Shown: positions 29,096 through 39,153 of the stretch, one piece after another | Layout of the letters: each line of letters starts with the position of its first letter | Position numbering within the stretch: the stretch's first letter is position 1 | Source of the DNA: Siderastrea radians | Taxonomy: Eukaryota > Cnidaria > Anthozoa > Scleractinia > Rhizangiidae | DNA: 64,000 bases | Reading direction: 5' to 3' | Assembly (NCBI GenBank): GCA_964017195.1 | Contig: OZ024898.1 | Coordinates: 11,567,630-11,631,629, forward strand | Made by a program: the position numbers and the translations under genes | The notes under the pieces: model-generated | Told to the model about the DNA's origin: nothing | Seen by the model: only the letters and a program-made list of their open reading frames with translations | The model's database searches: none

Positions 29096-29272
29096 ACTTT
29101 CACAAAGTCCTTCGTCGGCGGGCGGTTTAGGTATGTCACCTGTGAAGGAGTACCCAGGGTGCATGGAATCCCTGTTGCCCTGGAGAGTGGCTTCAAGCTC
29201 TTCAACTCTGCTTGGTTCATCCAGGCGTGCTTTCTCTAACTCTGACAGTATGCGTCCCTCTTCCTTGTACAT
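29000..29272 (-). CDS. Small open frame, convergent with the previous one
   Basis: 90 codons starting MYKEEGRILSELEKARLDEP, continuing VEELEATLQGNRDSMHPGYS and PKPPADEGLCESLPLL. The first 40 residues look coiled-coil-like. It overlaps the plus-strand frame by 96 bp; at most one of the two need be real. Confidence 0.35.
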   Translation of the reverse strand: MYKEEGRILSELEKARLDEPSRVEELEATLQGNRDSMHPGYSFTGDIPKPPADEGLCESLPLLSSVTKRILFINHNTPIKAGKQVSTLLV

Positions 29273-29376
29273 ATAGTCTACCTCTACTATTTCTTTCCAT
29301 TCTCATCATCGGTTCTTTGACTAAAGGAACCCCTATCAAAACCTAATCCTAGAGCTAAACGGGCTAGGTCCCACGT

Positions 29377-30201
29377 GCTCCAGGATTTAATTAATGATTC
29401 GTTTTTCTCTATAAAAAGACAACTCGACGTTCCACCCTGTTCACTTTTCATCGACGCCTCCTCCAAAGTGATCCCATGACTGATAGAGGAGACGACACTA
29501 TTTGTCAATTGGACGAAGAGATCCTTCGACGTTCGAAAGCCCTGAGACCCTTCTGTACCCTCGAGTTGAAAGAGCTAATCGAAGAAGCACAGCTTTTACT
29601 ACCACGCGAGGAAATGGATCATCTTTTGAATACCTACGTCATCAGTGACTATGGTCATCGCTTGTTGACCGATCTTCCTCCCCTCCCTCTTGTTGTTACC
29701 CCGACGGATACCAGGAAGCCACCCAAACGTCATTGTCCCGCCTGTCTCCAAAACAATTTCCCCGATTTCCTGAACGCCTACCAACACAGCGCCGAAGCCT
29801 CTCAACGTTGTGCTGACTGTAGACGTGCCTTTTTCGACGAGACCTGTTTTGCGAGCCATCGCACCAAGACTCATCTTGGAAAACCCACTGATGTCCACCA
29901 ACAAAGCATCTGCTTCTTTCGGCGGCGATGTGCGGACTGTTTTAAAAGGGAAGTCGGTTTCCAAAATATCGACTTCACCATGTGGGTACGTGTACCGCCC
30001 CTCCTTTCATCTGTACATCAACGCCCAAACCCATCGCTGTTACATTCAAGAGCCCTCACCCCTCAAGAAATCCAAGACCTAAAAAAAAGCGTGCAAACGC
30101 CTTCGCCGACATCGACAAAAAAACAAAAGAGACGCCCGACACACCACTCATGTCCAGGCCAAGCTCAGTCACGCGACATTTTAAAAATTTTTGGACTTTG
30201 A
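29377..30201 (+). pseudogene. PolB N-terminal zinc module, right arm (broken)
   Basis: Longest frame has an ATG at 29476 and stop at 30199-30201, 241 codons; the same frame is open farther upstream. It has EELKELIEEAQLL-like helices, CPACLQNNFPDFL, RCADCRRAFFDETCFASH, SICFFRRRCADC, then a frame slip: the final THRCYIQ is found in another frame near 30030-30050. A TATAAAA at 29410-29416 lies 60 bp before the ATG. The polymerase and exonuclease domains are missing. Confidence 0.55.
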
Positions 30202-30699
30202 TGGTACGTCTGTGACACTGGGTCCAGACCTAAGCTCTCACCATGTAAATTTTGGAGTTTAGACGTTGCCATGGGACGTCTGTGACACTAGGGTCCAGGC
30301 ACACACTCCCACCTTGTACCTAAGGTTTTTTTTACCATTAAAATCTGTTGAATTTTTCCTCCTGACAAGTGGCTTATTGCCTTGGTGATTTTTGACATGA
30401 CAGCTCACCCCATTTTCAACCTTTTTCACTTCCGGTATGACGTCATCCATCCCTCTCCACCCATCAGAAGCCGTAAAAATCCAACATGGCCGACGAAATC
30501 AACCTCCTCCACCAATCCAATCCCTCGCATCAAAACGAGGCTAGTGGACCTGAAGTGCTATCCTTTACTACTTTTCCTCTATTGCCCGCTACCATTCATC
30601 AGTAAGAAGAATCAAGGCAGCACTATAGGAGGAGAATCTCTTGTAGGCAAATTGCTTATCCCCTATCAGGTTATTTTAGATAGCAAACTCCTGCAACTA

Positions 30700-31330
30700 A
30701 GCATTTGCAAAGCTTTCGTGAACCTTTTACAAGCATGGCAAGATTGAGATAGGACGTTGATTGTCAAGGTTTGTTATGTCACCTCCTTTGTGCTGTGGTG
30801 GTACACGAGCGATCTTCCAATCAAATTGGAATGTCCGAAGCCTCAAGGATTTGTTGAATAAGTATGCTACGCTCTGGGTATACTGTCTGCGGCAAGCTTG
30901 ATGGCTTTAGCTGGGATGTCGTCTGCTCCAGTGGCCTTTGCAGTCTTTAGGGTATTCAAAGCTTTGTTGACTTCCGTATTCGTTGCGCTCTTAAACGTAA
31001 ACGTAGACTCAGCTGGCAACTTGTTTGGTGCTACCATAGCCAGAGTATATGAATATAGATTTCTGTTTGGATAGGCATCTTTCAGCACGGAGTCAGCAAT
31101 ACCCGTGAAGGATGAGTTGAGCTCATTCGCCATCATCTTCGGCTCGGTGGCCTCATTGTTGTCAATCACTAGTTAAGTGATCTATTGACTTTCTTTTTTC
31201 CAGGGAGAGCAAGCTTCAAGGTTTTCCAGAAGCATTTTGGATTCCCCTTATTTTCCTCAAGGTGATGTTTTAAGTAGTCGCACCTTTATTTGCGTAGTTT
31301 GGTGGCCACCTGATTTCTTAGTTGACGATA
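30700..31330 (-). pseudogene. Non-LTR retrotransposon fragment (start of RT)
   Basis: Minus strand. HHLEENKGNPKCFWKTL precedes MMANELNSSFTGIADSVL, then NKALNTLKTAKATGADDIPA (the LINE RT 'K..KA.G.D.IP' motif). In other frames come HKGGD and RPISIL-type motifs near 30740-30800. Stops and frameshifts break it. It may be the 5' half of the same LINE whose 3' end lies at 26680-27545, separated by the Polinton-like structure. Confidence 0.7.
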
Positions 31331-31715
31331 AAGTCCAAAGGTCAGTATAATCAGTTTGCTAGTTCAGTTTTTATTTGAGTCCTCAGCTAAATGTATTCTC
31401 ACCGACATCCAACATTGCTAAATACAATTTCGTTGTGCGCATGTTGCTTGTCAAACTTTGTTCAATACCATTTACACCTTTCACCACCATCCAGCATCGA
31501 CCAACATTAACCAACAGGGTTGCCAATGTTGAACGGTGTTGAATAGCTCTGTTGAATCCGTTTGACCGGGGCCTCCGTAAAGTTCCAAGGAATCGACTCG
31601 TTGTTGGAAAGGCTCTACGGCCAGATGGAGGGGTCTTTTAGATTAATTTTTGTGCTTGTCGAGTCAGATATTACAGCTGCACGATTTTACTACTGTGTGC
31701 CCCGGCCTGGGCAAT

Positions 31716-31880
31716 CGATAAAATCGATAATCGATAACATTCGATAGCAATCGATAAAATTAGTTGATTATATTGGAAATCGTTAAAAATCGATAAACGG
31801 ATTTATTGTGAGAAATCGATATTTATCGATTTTTCAATTGATTTTATCAATTTTATCAAAAAGTATCGATTTTACCGATA
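31716..31880. repeat. ATCGAT(A)-rich simple repeat
   Basis: About 15 scattered ATCGATAA/TTATCGAT motifs in 165 bp (for example AATCGATAAAATCGATAATC). The motif is self-complementary, so the region can fold locally. No other content. Confidence 0.8.
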
Positions 31881-32059
31881 ACATTTGTTGTGTCTAAATA
31901 TGTGAGCTTTAAATAGTAATAACGACAACTTCTATAACCAGTTTTGTCAATTTTATTACTATACAATAACGCCTTTAAATCTTTTCTAGGCTCATAAAAC
32001 AACACTAAGTACTGATGCCGGAATAACGTTGGGATGTAAATGACATTCCCTTGTAATGT

Positions 32060-32930
32060 CTCTAGCTTCTTGTCAAGTTGGTGTTATTCTCAGATTACGC
32101 AACCTTACTGACATCTGAAAAATTGCACATTGTTAAATTTGCTATACTTCCTCATCTTACGTACTGTCAGTCTGTCTGGCACCTTTGTAGTTTCTCTGAT
32201 GCCAGAAAACTCGAACGCATTCAAGAAAGAGCCTTACGTGCTGTCTATTGTGATAATAAATCAACGTACGAGGAACTCCTGCAAAAGGCTAACTTACCAA
32301 CACTTTATACTCGACGATTGCAAGACATCGCAACTATAATACCAAGTCAAAAACAATCTGGCGCCACCGTACATTGCGGACTTATTCATGGTCAATAATA
32401 GTCAGTGTTCTCTCAGAAATTCAGAATTTGTCTTACCAAGGATTCAAACGGTGGCATATGGCAAGCACAGCATAAGCTATTTAGGTCCTGTTATTTGGTC
32501 AAAACTTAACCCCTTTATCAGATCTTCTGAATCTGTCAATACTTTTAAGGCCCGTATTAAATCCATCGACCTTTCAAACTTGATGGATAACACCTGCAAA
32601 GACTGCTTTCTATGCAATAACTAGCTTCTGGTTTTAGTGCTGATCTTCTACACTATGAATGACTCATTTTAAACTTGTCAATTTTATATTTATAAAGATT
32701 GCATGTATTGTATACTCATATTTTAATGTAGATAATTAGTTAGTTAGATAGTTAGTTAGTTAGTTAGTTAGTCATATATTTATTTATTTGTAATGTAATC
32801 TATAGTTAGGTGTCCCCAATTAGCTCCTTCATTAAAGATGCTAGAAGATATGACACAGAAATAAAGTTATTATAATAATAATAATAATAATAATTATTAT
32901 TATTATTATTATTATCATTATTACAAGTGA
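32060..32930 (+). pseudogene. Non-LTR retrotransposon 3' fragment (plus strand)
   Basis: KFAILPHLTYCQSVWHLCS, DARKLERIQERALRAVY and NLPTLYTRRLQDIAT, then in the next frame VAYGKHSISYLGPVIWSKL and FKARIKSIDLSNL. These are the conserved C-terminal region of CR1/L2-like ORF2. A 3' UTR follows with (TAGT)n and a (TAA)n tail from about 32870. One frameshift near 32380 and loss of the 5' part make it a dead copy. Confidence 0.82.
32722..32772. repeat. (TAGT)n microsatellite
   Basis: Imperfect TAGT repeat inside the 3' UTR of the LINE fragment. Confidence 0.85.
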
Positions 32931-33189
32931 ATCTTTGTGATACCCAACATTTCATCACGATAAAATATTCCTTAACTAACTTATCATACAATAACCATGG
33001 CCAAGTAAGAATATTCCATTGATTATAAACATAATTCACTATTTTTAAAAAATGAACAACTACTTTCAGTTTGACACAAGACAAGACAGTTTGACAAGCA
33101 ATGGCGCAAAATTTCAAACGTGATACATTTCAAAGTTAACGTACAACATTTAAATGCGCCAGACATAGAACAACTGTTGTGCGCGCGAG

Positions 33190-33474
33190 TAGGAGGTAGT
33201 GTGGCCGAGTGGTTAGGGCGCCGCACTTGAAATCCGGAGGTCCCGGGTTCAAGTCCCGTTCTGACTGCTATCTGGAGTTGTTTCATGGCCGACCAGGTTT
33301 CATCTCCTCGACCACACTTATAAATAGCCAACTGGTTTGCCTCCTGCCAGTTGGGATTTTTAACTTGTTATGTTTAGTTTGAAATATTTGTTTCTAAGGT
33401 TTAAATGCTCGGCCCCACTAGCACCTTGCTATAATCACTTGCCGAGGGTAAATAAAGGACATTAGGACATTATA
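33190..33474 (+). mobile_element. tRNA-derived SINE
   Basis: Head GTGTGGCCGAGTGGTTAGGG (A box), CTTGAAATCC in anticodon-loop position, and CCCGGGTTCAAGTCCCG (B box). It resembles tRNA-Ser (UGA) or a class II tRNA but lacks a proper acceptor stem. The body has ATAGCCAACTGGTTTGCCTC + CTGCCAGTTGG, and the end is GTAAATAAAGGACATTAGGA. The same central box occurs in the SINE at 36333-36632. Confidence 0.82.
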
Positions 33475-34838
33475 AACCAAATCTGATTAAATCTAAGTTG
33501 AGACTTTCGTTGCTTGCATTTTTAATGTTTAACAACTAACAAGAGCCTTAAAAAACAGAGGGTCGTGTTAGGGTTTTGTGGTCAGTCTAACATGAACCAT
33601 AAATTAACCCAAAATATTTTTGCCTGCTAGAAATGTATTCCCCAACCTAACAATCCACCAAACATCAGCTTGGAGGGTTTTTTACGTCACCTCAGCTCCT
33701 TTCACTGTTTCGGTCTGCATTCAATTGACAGTTCACTTATATTACAATATAAAGCGAGCGCCTTAATGGATTTCGCGCTTAATATTTAAAAGAAACGCTG
33801 TATTAGTCAAGAATTATGATCGATCCCTTGACGTACGTGGGTCCGCAAACGGTGACGGTATTAGATTAAGTCATAAATACTTGTTTGTGCATTCGACGGG
33901 CATAATTACCATCAGATCCATCATCATAAAACGAACCAAAGACAGCCGGTGTGTCCTGAGGCGCACCTTAAAAGTGCCTTAATGTGTATCTGTTTCGCAT
34001 TCCACTCGATCGAAATTAACTTTGCGTACCCGAACTTGCTTTGCACGTCACTCAGTCACGGCTTTGTTGTGGCAGCTAGTAAAGACGATCATGGAAGGGA
34101 AAACAGACAACTCAAAACACACAACGCGAAATGTGGTGGTTACCATTACCTCGACACTTAAACTCCTACGCGACCCTGGAGCCGCAATCTGAGAAGCGAC
34201 AAACTTACATTGCCCATTGGTTCAAATTGACGTTTGACGGTTGGTACGTAAAATATTTTCTGTGCCTGACCCGTGTTGGTTTGAATTGTCACTTGATGGT
34301 TGGAGTTCGTTGCAGAGTAGCTGTGATCATGCCCTAAAACTGCTCAGTAAATTTGCCATCTACGGCTCTCAAAACAGGGCCTCGGCAATGCGATCGACAA
34401 AAAAAAATGCTCGTTGTTTATTAACAAATTATCTGCCTCTGGTGAAATTATCCCCATCGCGCATTTTCAATGAGATTTATGGCCCCCAAGGAGGAAAGAA
34501 AGGTCCGCCCATAATGCTTTGCGACCTACTATAATGTCACCGGTCGTTGCTCACGTGATCTCACATTTGGACTTGAAGGTGATGGACATCTCAGAGACAT
34601 CGTGTGAAATGCCAAGCTTGTGAAGCAGTGCTGTGTCAATTTTAGAAGAAGAAAATTCTACGTTTTAGTCTTCCGTGCTTTGTAGTATGTCCTGTGTTTA
34701 AACAACGCAGCTTTTCCAGCGAACTGGCCGTTCTCCGGTTTTATGTGTTTTCTCTAATGCGGGGAATTGATCGCAAATTTTCTTCCGCTCGATCGATGGA
34801 AGACTTTCTGCCGCTCGATAGTAATATAATATCACGTC
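33475..34838. other. No recognised feature
   Basis: Unique-looking DNA with short open frames only. ACGTTTGACGGTTGGTACG and CACTTGATGGTTGGAGT are two similar stretches 60 bp apart. Nothing else stands out. Confidence 0.35.
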
Positions 34839-35159
34839 ATAAAATTTGGGTTATTTTACATCTTTTCAACTCCAAATCATTGTGCACAATGGAATTTACA
34901 TTCTCTTAGCTTTCAAATGGCGTATGAAACTTATGAATCGGTTGAGAATAGGAGGAGAAAAAAATATTTATGTGAGAGGTTTAGAGCGCCGGCTGTGTAA
35001 TTACAAAGAGATCGTTTGGATTGCTTTACAAACCGACACTAACCTAGTCAAACACGCCATTAAGATTTGGGTCATTTAACATCCCTTCAACTCCATCACG
35101 GCATACAGTGGAAACTACATTTTCGTAGCTTTTAAATGGCATAATAAACTTAGGAATCG
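34839..35159 (+). repeat. 220-bp satellite, left remnant (about 1.5 units)
   Basis: AAATTTGGGTTATTTTACAT at 34841 recurs as AAGATTTGGGTCATTTAACA near 35062, a 220-bp step. Other unit marks are GGTTGAGAATAGGAGGAG, GTGAGAGGTTTAGAGCG, ACAAACCGACACTAACC and GCTTTTAAATGGCATA. The unit breaks off at AACTTAGGAATCG (35159) where the DIRS-like element begins. Confidence 0.88.
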
Positions 35160-35302
35160 TGTAAATCATTACCTAAGTGATGATAGTTAATTTTTGATTG
35201 ATGTAACAGCGCGTTGTTAATCAAGTTATCTAGAATTTGTATATCAGTCGTAATCTCTTGTCGATCTGTTCGAACCGCTTTTTGGTTCAATCTCCGACCT
35301 TC

Positions 35303-36259
35303 ATGGCTCATCAAGATTCTACTTCTCCCGTCCTTCCCCGACGCTCAGGCAGGAAAGTCAAGCCGAAGAGGGATCCTGACTATGAATACGTGCAAATGCG
35401 TATTGATCAACTCGATCGCGAATTAGCCGCATCGGGGCTATCGCCTCATGCTCCGTTAACGACATCTCATGGTTCTCCTTCTTCGAGGCAGCTCTCTGAT
35501 CCTCCAGTCGCTGTTCCACCCACGTCGGCAATTGCAGCGGAGATCGAACTGGCTCAACTGCAGCGAGACAAGTTGGCCCTCGAGCTGGAAGTTTTAAAGC
35601 TCCGCGCCGCAGCTGCAGAAAACAAGGTTGAGGGGGCGGAGTCGAAGCCAAGCACAACAAGAAGGAAGAGAACTATTGACTGGCCTCACGAGTTCTGTTC
35701 AGGTGCGCCAACTTTAGAATTCGAGAAGTTGGAGATGGCCGACTTTGTTGCTGGTTTTCTTGCCATGGTTAAGCCATATGAGGCCAAGCGCAAAGAGGTT
35801 ATGCTCCAACTTTTCGAGTTGTTAATGCTCAAAGCCTCTAGCTATACATGGAGGAGCGTTAGGGGATTTTATGCACATATTGCCAAGCAAGTGGAGTTGT
35901 GTCGCCTGGAATTTGATGACGAGTCTAAAATCCGCGATTCAGCAACCATTTTCTTCAAGCACTCAGATTTACGGTCTTCCACTTCCCAGCCACGCTCAAA
36001 TACTTCGGCTGGGGGCGGATCCTCTTCTGGTAGCGATACCAACAACAATAAATCGTCAAAGCCAGATTCTTCACAGGCCAAGGCTTGTCGCCAATGGAAT
36101 CCTGGTTATCTCGGTTCTTGCCCCTGTGATTCAACAAGTGCGTCGTATGCAGGGCATCACAAATGTCGAGTCTGCGCTAAAGATCATCCCATGCTTCACT
36201 GCCCAAAGCGACATAATCCTATTCCTGAAGTGAACTTCAATTCTTCAGAGCCAGCGTGA
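35303..36259 (+). CDS. DIRS-like gag protein
   Basis: 318 codons. The start at MAHQDSTSPVLPRRSGRKVK is the first ATG of the frame and lies about 140 bp inside the element. A coiled-coil-like stretch (EIELAQLQRDKLALELEVLK) precedes a conserved FVAGFLAMVKPYEAKRKEVM region. A Ser/Gly/Asn-rich linker leads to a C-terminal zinc-binding segment with HHKCRVCAKDHPMLHCPKR. This is the usual DIRS gag plan. The frame is intact, unlike the rest of the element. Confidence 0.85.
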   Translation: MAHQDSTSPVLPRRSGRKVKPKRDPDYEYVQMRIDQLDRELAASGLSPHAPLTTSHGSPSSRQLSDPPVAVPPTSAIAAEIELAQLQRDKLALELEVLKLRAAAAENKVEGAESKPSTTRRKRTIDWPHEFCSGAPTLEFEKLEMADFVAGFLAMVKPYEAKRKEVMLQLFELLMLKASSYTWRSVRGFYAHIAKQVELCRLEFDDESKIRDSATIFFKHSDLRSSTSQPRSNTSAGGGSSSGSDTNNNKSSKPDSSQAKACRQWNPGYLGSCPCDSTSASYAGHHKCRVCAKDHPMLHCPKRHNPIPEVNFNSSEPA

Positions 36260-36326
36260 CTCGCGAGCCCAAAAGCGAGTACGGACACTTCTACGCCCCA
36301 ACCGACTCCGGCTTTTCCTACGGACT

Positions 36327-36332
<6 letters not shown>

Positions 36333-36358
<26 letters not shown>

Positions 36359-36632
36359 AAAGCTTATATAGCGCTTATCACAACGTCTCTAAGCCCTTTG
36401 CAATTCTAAGAACTAGGTAACAACTGAACCAAATATTACAAATGAAATATAACATGTTTTAAGAAATCCAACTGGCGGGAGGCAAACCAGTTGGCTATTT
36501 ACAAGCGCAGCCGAAGGATTTATAACTCGGGACTACCGTGAAACAAATCCATGAAGTGCTCAGAGTGGGATTTGAACCCGGGACCCACGGACTCGAAGTC
36601 CAACACCCTAACCACAGGGCCACCCTGCTCAA
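36333..36632 (-). mobile_element. tRNA-derived SINE inserted in the DIRS-like element
   Basis: Minus strand: head GGTGGCCCTGTGGTTAGGGT and GGGTCCCGGGTTCAAATCCC (A and B boxes, anticodon position CTTCGAGTCC), body AATAGCCAACTGGTTTGCCT + CCCGCCAGTTGG, end AAGCGCTATATAAGCTTTG and (TAT)n. It has the same middle domain as the SINE at 33190, but a different 3' end. Confidence 0.85.
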
Positions 36633-36759
36633 GGACATCCATAACACTAAATTTAATTCCTCTCCAGATGACTTTGCTGCTACCGCAGTAATTCAGCATA
36701 TTCTAGCCTCAAAATCAGAGTTCCCCAATGCCTTCGGTGCTCGTCTACCCGTTAAATCT

Positions 36760-37026
36760 TAGACTGCGAGCAGTCTCTCTTTTGCTCTAAAATCCTTGCT
36801 GGACGAACGGCAATGCCGCGCGGGCGATATTCGAGCGGCGAGCGGCAAAGCCGCGAGCCGCGAGTAGCGTGGGCGGGAGGGTGAGCGAAGAGCGAAAACT
36901 CGCTCTTCGCTCACTCTCCCGCCCACGCTACTCGCGACTCGCGGCTCGCGGCTCGAATATCGCACTCGCTTTCTCGTCGATCCTCGGCAGGGATTTTAGA
37001 GCAAAAGAGAGACTGCTCGCAGTCTA
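36760..37026. mobile_element. Hairpin MITE with TAGACTGCGAGCAGTC ends
   Basis: 267-bp near-perfect palindrome: TAGACTGCGAGCAGTCTCTC is mirrored by GAGAGACTGCTCGCAGTCTA, with a GC-rich stem (GCGAGCGGCAAAGCCGCGAG, CGCTACTCGCG). Perfect 9-bp duplications GTTAAATCT at 36751-36759 and 37027-37035. Confidence 0.92.
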
Positions 37027-37143
37027 GTTAAATCTCAGCTCAACATTCCCGCCTGGGCGTTTTATTTACGGGACTACCACGATACTCACGTTGTTGACTT
37101 TCTACGCTTTGGCTGGCCGGTGAGTTATACAGCTGAGATTCTC

Positions 37144-37214
37144 CCTTCTTCTTCTTCTTCTTCTTCTTCTTCTTCTTCTTCTTCTTCTTCTTCTTCTTCT
37201 TCTTCTTCTTCTTC
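37144..37214. repeat. (CTT)n microsatellite in the RT frame
   Basis: About 24 TCT/CTT triplets, read as poly-Ser in the RT frame. It is probably a later expansion of a short Ser codon run and keeps the frame. Confidence 0.95.
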
Positions 37215-37735
37215 ACGTAACCATCCCTCTGCGGTTGAATTTGCTGACCATGTGGAACATTATATTAACACTGAACTTGGCTATCATGCCACAGCTGGTC
37301 CCTTTCAAACCAACCCCTTACACCAGCCTTTGGTTTGCTCACCATTACAAACTGTTCCCAAGCGGGGCTCTAACAAACGGCGCGTCGTCGCCGAATTCAT
37401 CTGTAAATAGCGGCATTTCAGCCTCAAGTTATCTCAACGAGCCATATAAACTGAGACTGCCCGGCATTGATCGTTTATGTCAGTTTATTCTTCAACACGG
37501 CCGCGGTTGTCTTCTCTACAAAAAAGATTTACAGCGAGCTTACAGGCAACTTCCGATTGATCCAAAAGATTACAATCTACTGGGCTTTCAGTTTAATGGC
37601 AGACTGTATTTTGATACTCGTTGTCCGTTTGGCTTACGAACCAGCGCTATGATATGTCAGAGAACCACATCGGCCGTTATTTATATTTTTACTCAACGCG
37701 GTTACACAGCAGATGTTTATTTAGACGAGTTTTAC

Positions 37736-38264
37736 CACAGGCAGCCCAGACGCGTTGTATGTGGAGTTCATTGAAAAATAGAAAAGGGTGAAAATATATG
37801 TAATAGCACGGAATAAATCTTTACTTCACGAAATAAATCTTGTTTACTTCTGCTTATTGTGTCCTGTTTAATTAATTTCCGGTTAATCTTGCACCGCTCT
37901 CTTACGCAATCGCTTGTTAGCGTCGCTGCTTATATAAGCCGTTAAGCCTAAGGTTTGCAGAGATTTATTACGGACTAACCAGTGACAAAAGAATCGAGAT
38001 ATCTTGAAATAAAGCCTGCCTACCTTCAGCTCAATGCTCCCCTGTTCGTCCTGGCTGGTTTAAATGACATTTTGTGGCTTTTTTCAATCGGAGGTAGCTT
38101 CCACTAAAGAAGAATTAGTGGAAAATAATTAAACAGGACACAATAAGCAGAAGTAAACAAGATTTATTTCGTGAAGTAAAGATTTATTCCGTGCTATTAC
38201 ATATATTTTCACCCTTTTTTATTTTTCAATGAACTCCACATACAACGCGTCTGGGCTGCCTGTG
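37736..38264. mobile_element. CACAGG-family transposon, copy 2 (7-bp target duplication)
   Basis: 529 bp from CACAGGCAGCCCAGACGCGT to ACGCGTCTGGGCTGCCTGTG. Inverted arms of about 165 bp include GTTTACTTCTGCTTATTGTG. Perfect 7-bp duplications GTTTTAC at 37729-37735 and 38265-38271. It is inserted a few bases after the RT catalytic motif. Confidence 0.92.
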
Positions 38265-39153
38265 GTTTTACGGCGCGGAACATCCCGATAGAGCATTCAA
38301 CGCCTTTCACGAGCTTCAGTCATTATTCGATGGGTGTGGACAAAACCTGGGCCTGGGCCCATGGGCCAGCCCATGGGCTACCCTATGGGCTACCTTATGG
38401 GCTACCCTATGGGCTACATTGTGGGCCACCCCCAAAATTTTTTTTCAATAAAAATAAAAAATATTAAACATAAGAAAAAATAAATTAAAAATAAATTTCT
38501 AATTAATTTATCAATTATTGATATTTTAAAAAAAGTTGGTGGCTGTGGTGGATTAATTTATTAATTATGTAGTAAAAGAGAAACATAAAACAAATTAAAA
38601 CAAAACAAAAGAGAAATAACAACCAAACAATGCAATGAATCCGAACTACGTGTTTATTCGAGGTCAATTTTTCTCTGTGGAATACGCCAAACAGCACAGG
38701 AGCACATGCTGCGAATTAGTGAAAGGTGTGTTTTTAGGGAAAAAAATCAAATATAATACTGTATATCTGCCAACTTTTCGGAAGTCAAATGCGTGAGATT
38801 TTCATATGGATATTAGCCGAATTTTCTAAAAAATTGTGACGACCTTAGCCTGTGTAGCTGGCGGTATTGTCTGCGAAGGTAAAGCTTTGGTGGCGGAGCC
38901 GCCATGAGCGGCATACCGGCGCCGCCGCTCAAACTTCGTGTAAACAATCCCGCCAGCTACGCAGGCTATGACGACCTCCGAACACTACTGCACCAATGTT
39001 CAGACATTTGTTGCCGAAGATTCCCGAAGAGGTTCCGATAATTTCTGAAGATTACCAAATGTCGCAGTACGAAGCTCGAAATTGGCGTGATCTTGTAAGC
39101 TTCTTATTGAGGACACACACGCAACACTTAGCACCGTTCACAGCTGGACTATT

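Larger units (their letters stand above)
27576..30316. mobile_element. 2.7 kb inverted structure with Polinton/Maverick-like PolB arms
   Basis: Arms 27576-28538 and 29303-30316 are inverted copies, roughly 85-90% alike by eye, around a unique 0.76 kb core. Ends: CAAGGTAGGAGCGTGTGCCT on the left, mirrored by AGGCACACACTCCCACCTTG on the right. Both arms code outward from the core for the same zinc-binding protein. No target duplication found. It could be a rearranged Polinton relic, a fold-back element or a local inverted duplication. Confidence 0.6.
36640..37728 (+). pseudogene. DIRS-like reverse transcriptase, N-terminal half (broken)
   Basis: The frame begins in HNTKFNSSPDDFAATAVIQH and is cut by the MITE at 36760-37026. 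It resumes with QLNIPAWAFYLRDYHDTHVV and FLRFGWPVSYTAEI, and reaches VPKRGSNKRRVVAEF. A one-base shift near 37395 then moves to NSSVNSGISASSYL, YKKDLQRAYRQLPIDPKDY (catalytic D) and TRCPFGLRTSAMICQ. It ends at the catalytic VYLDEF, where the CACAGG element sits. The usual YxDD pair reads LDE here. Confidence 0.85.

Noticed and set aside
33196..33277. A functional tRNA-Ser gene
   Set aside because: A and B boxes are present but the acceptor stem does not pair, and the sequence continues into a SINE body shared with 36333-36632.
35237..35302. Upstream extension of the gag frame
   Set aside because: It needs a non-ATG start; the first ATG of the frame is at 35303.
36555..36632. A second tRNA gene on the minus strand
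   Set aside because: It is the head of a SINE, with the same body and a simple-repeat tail.
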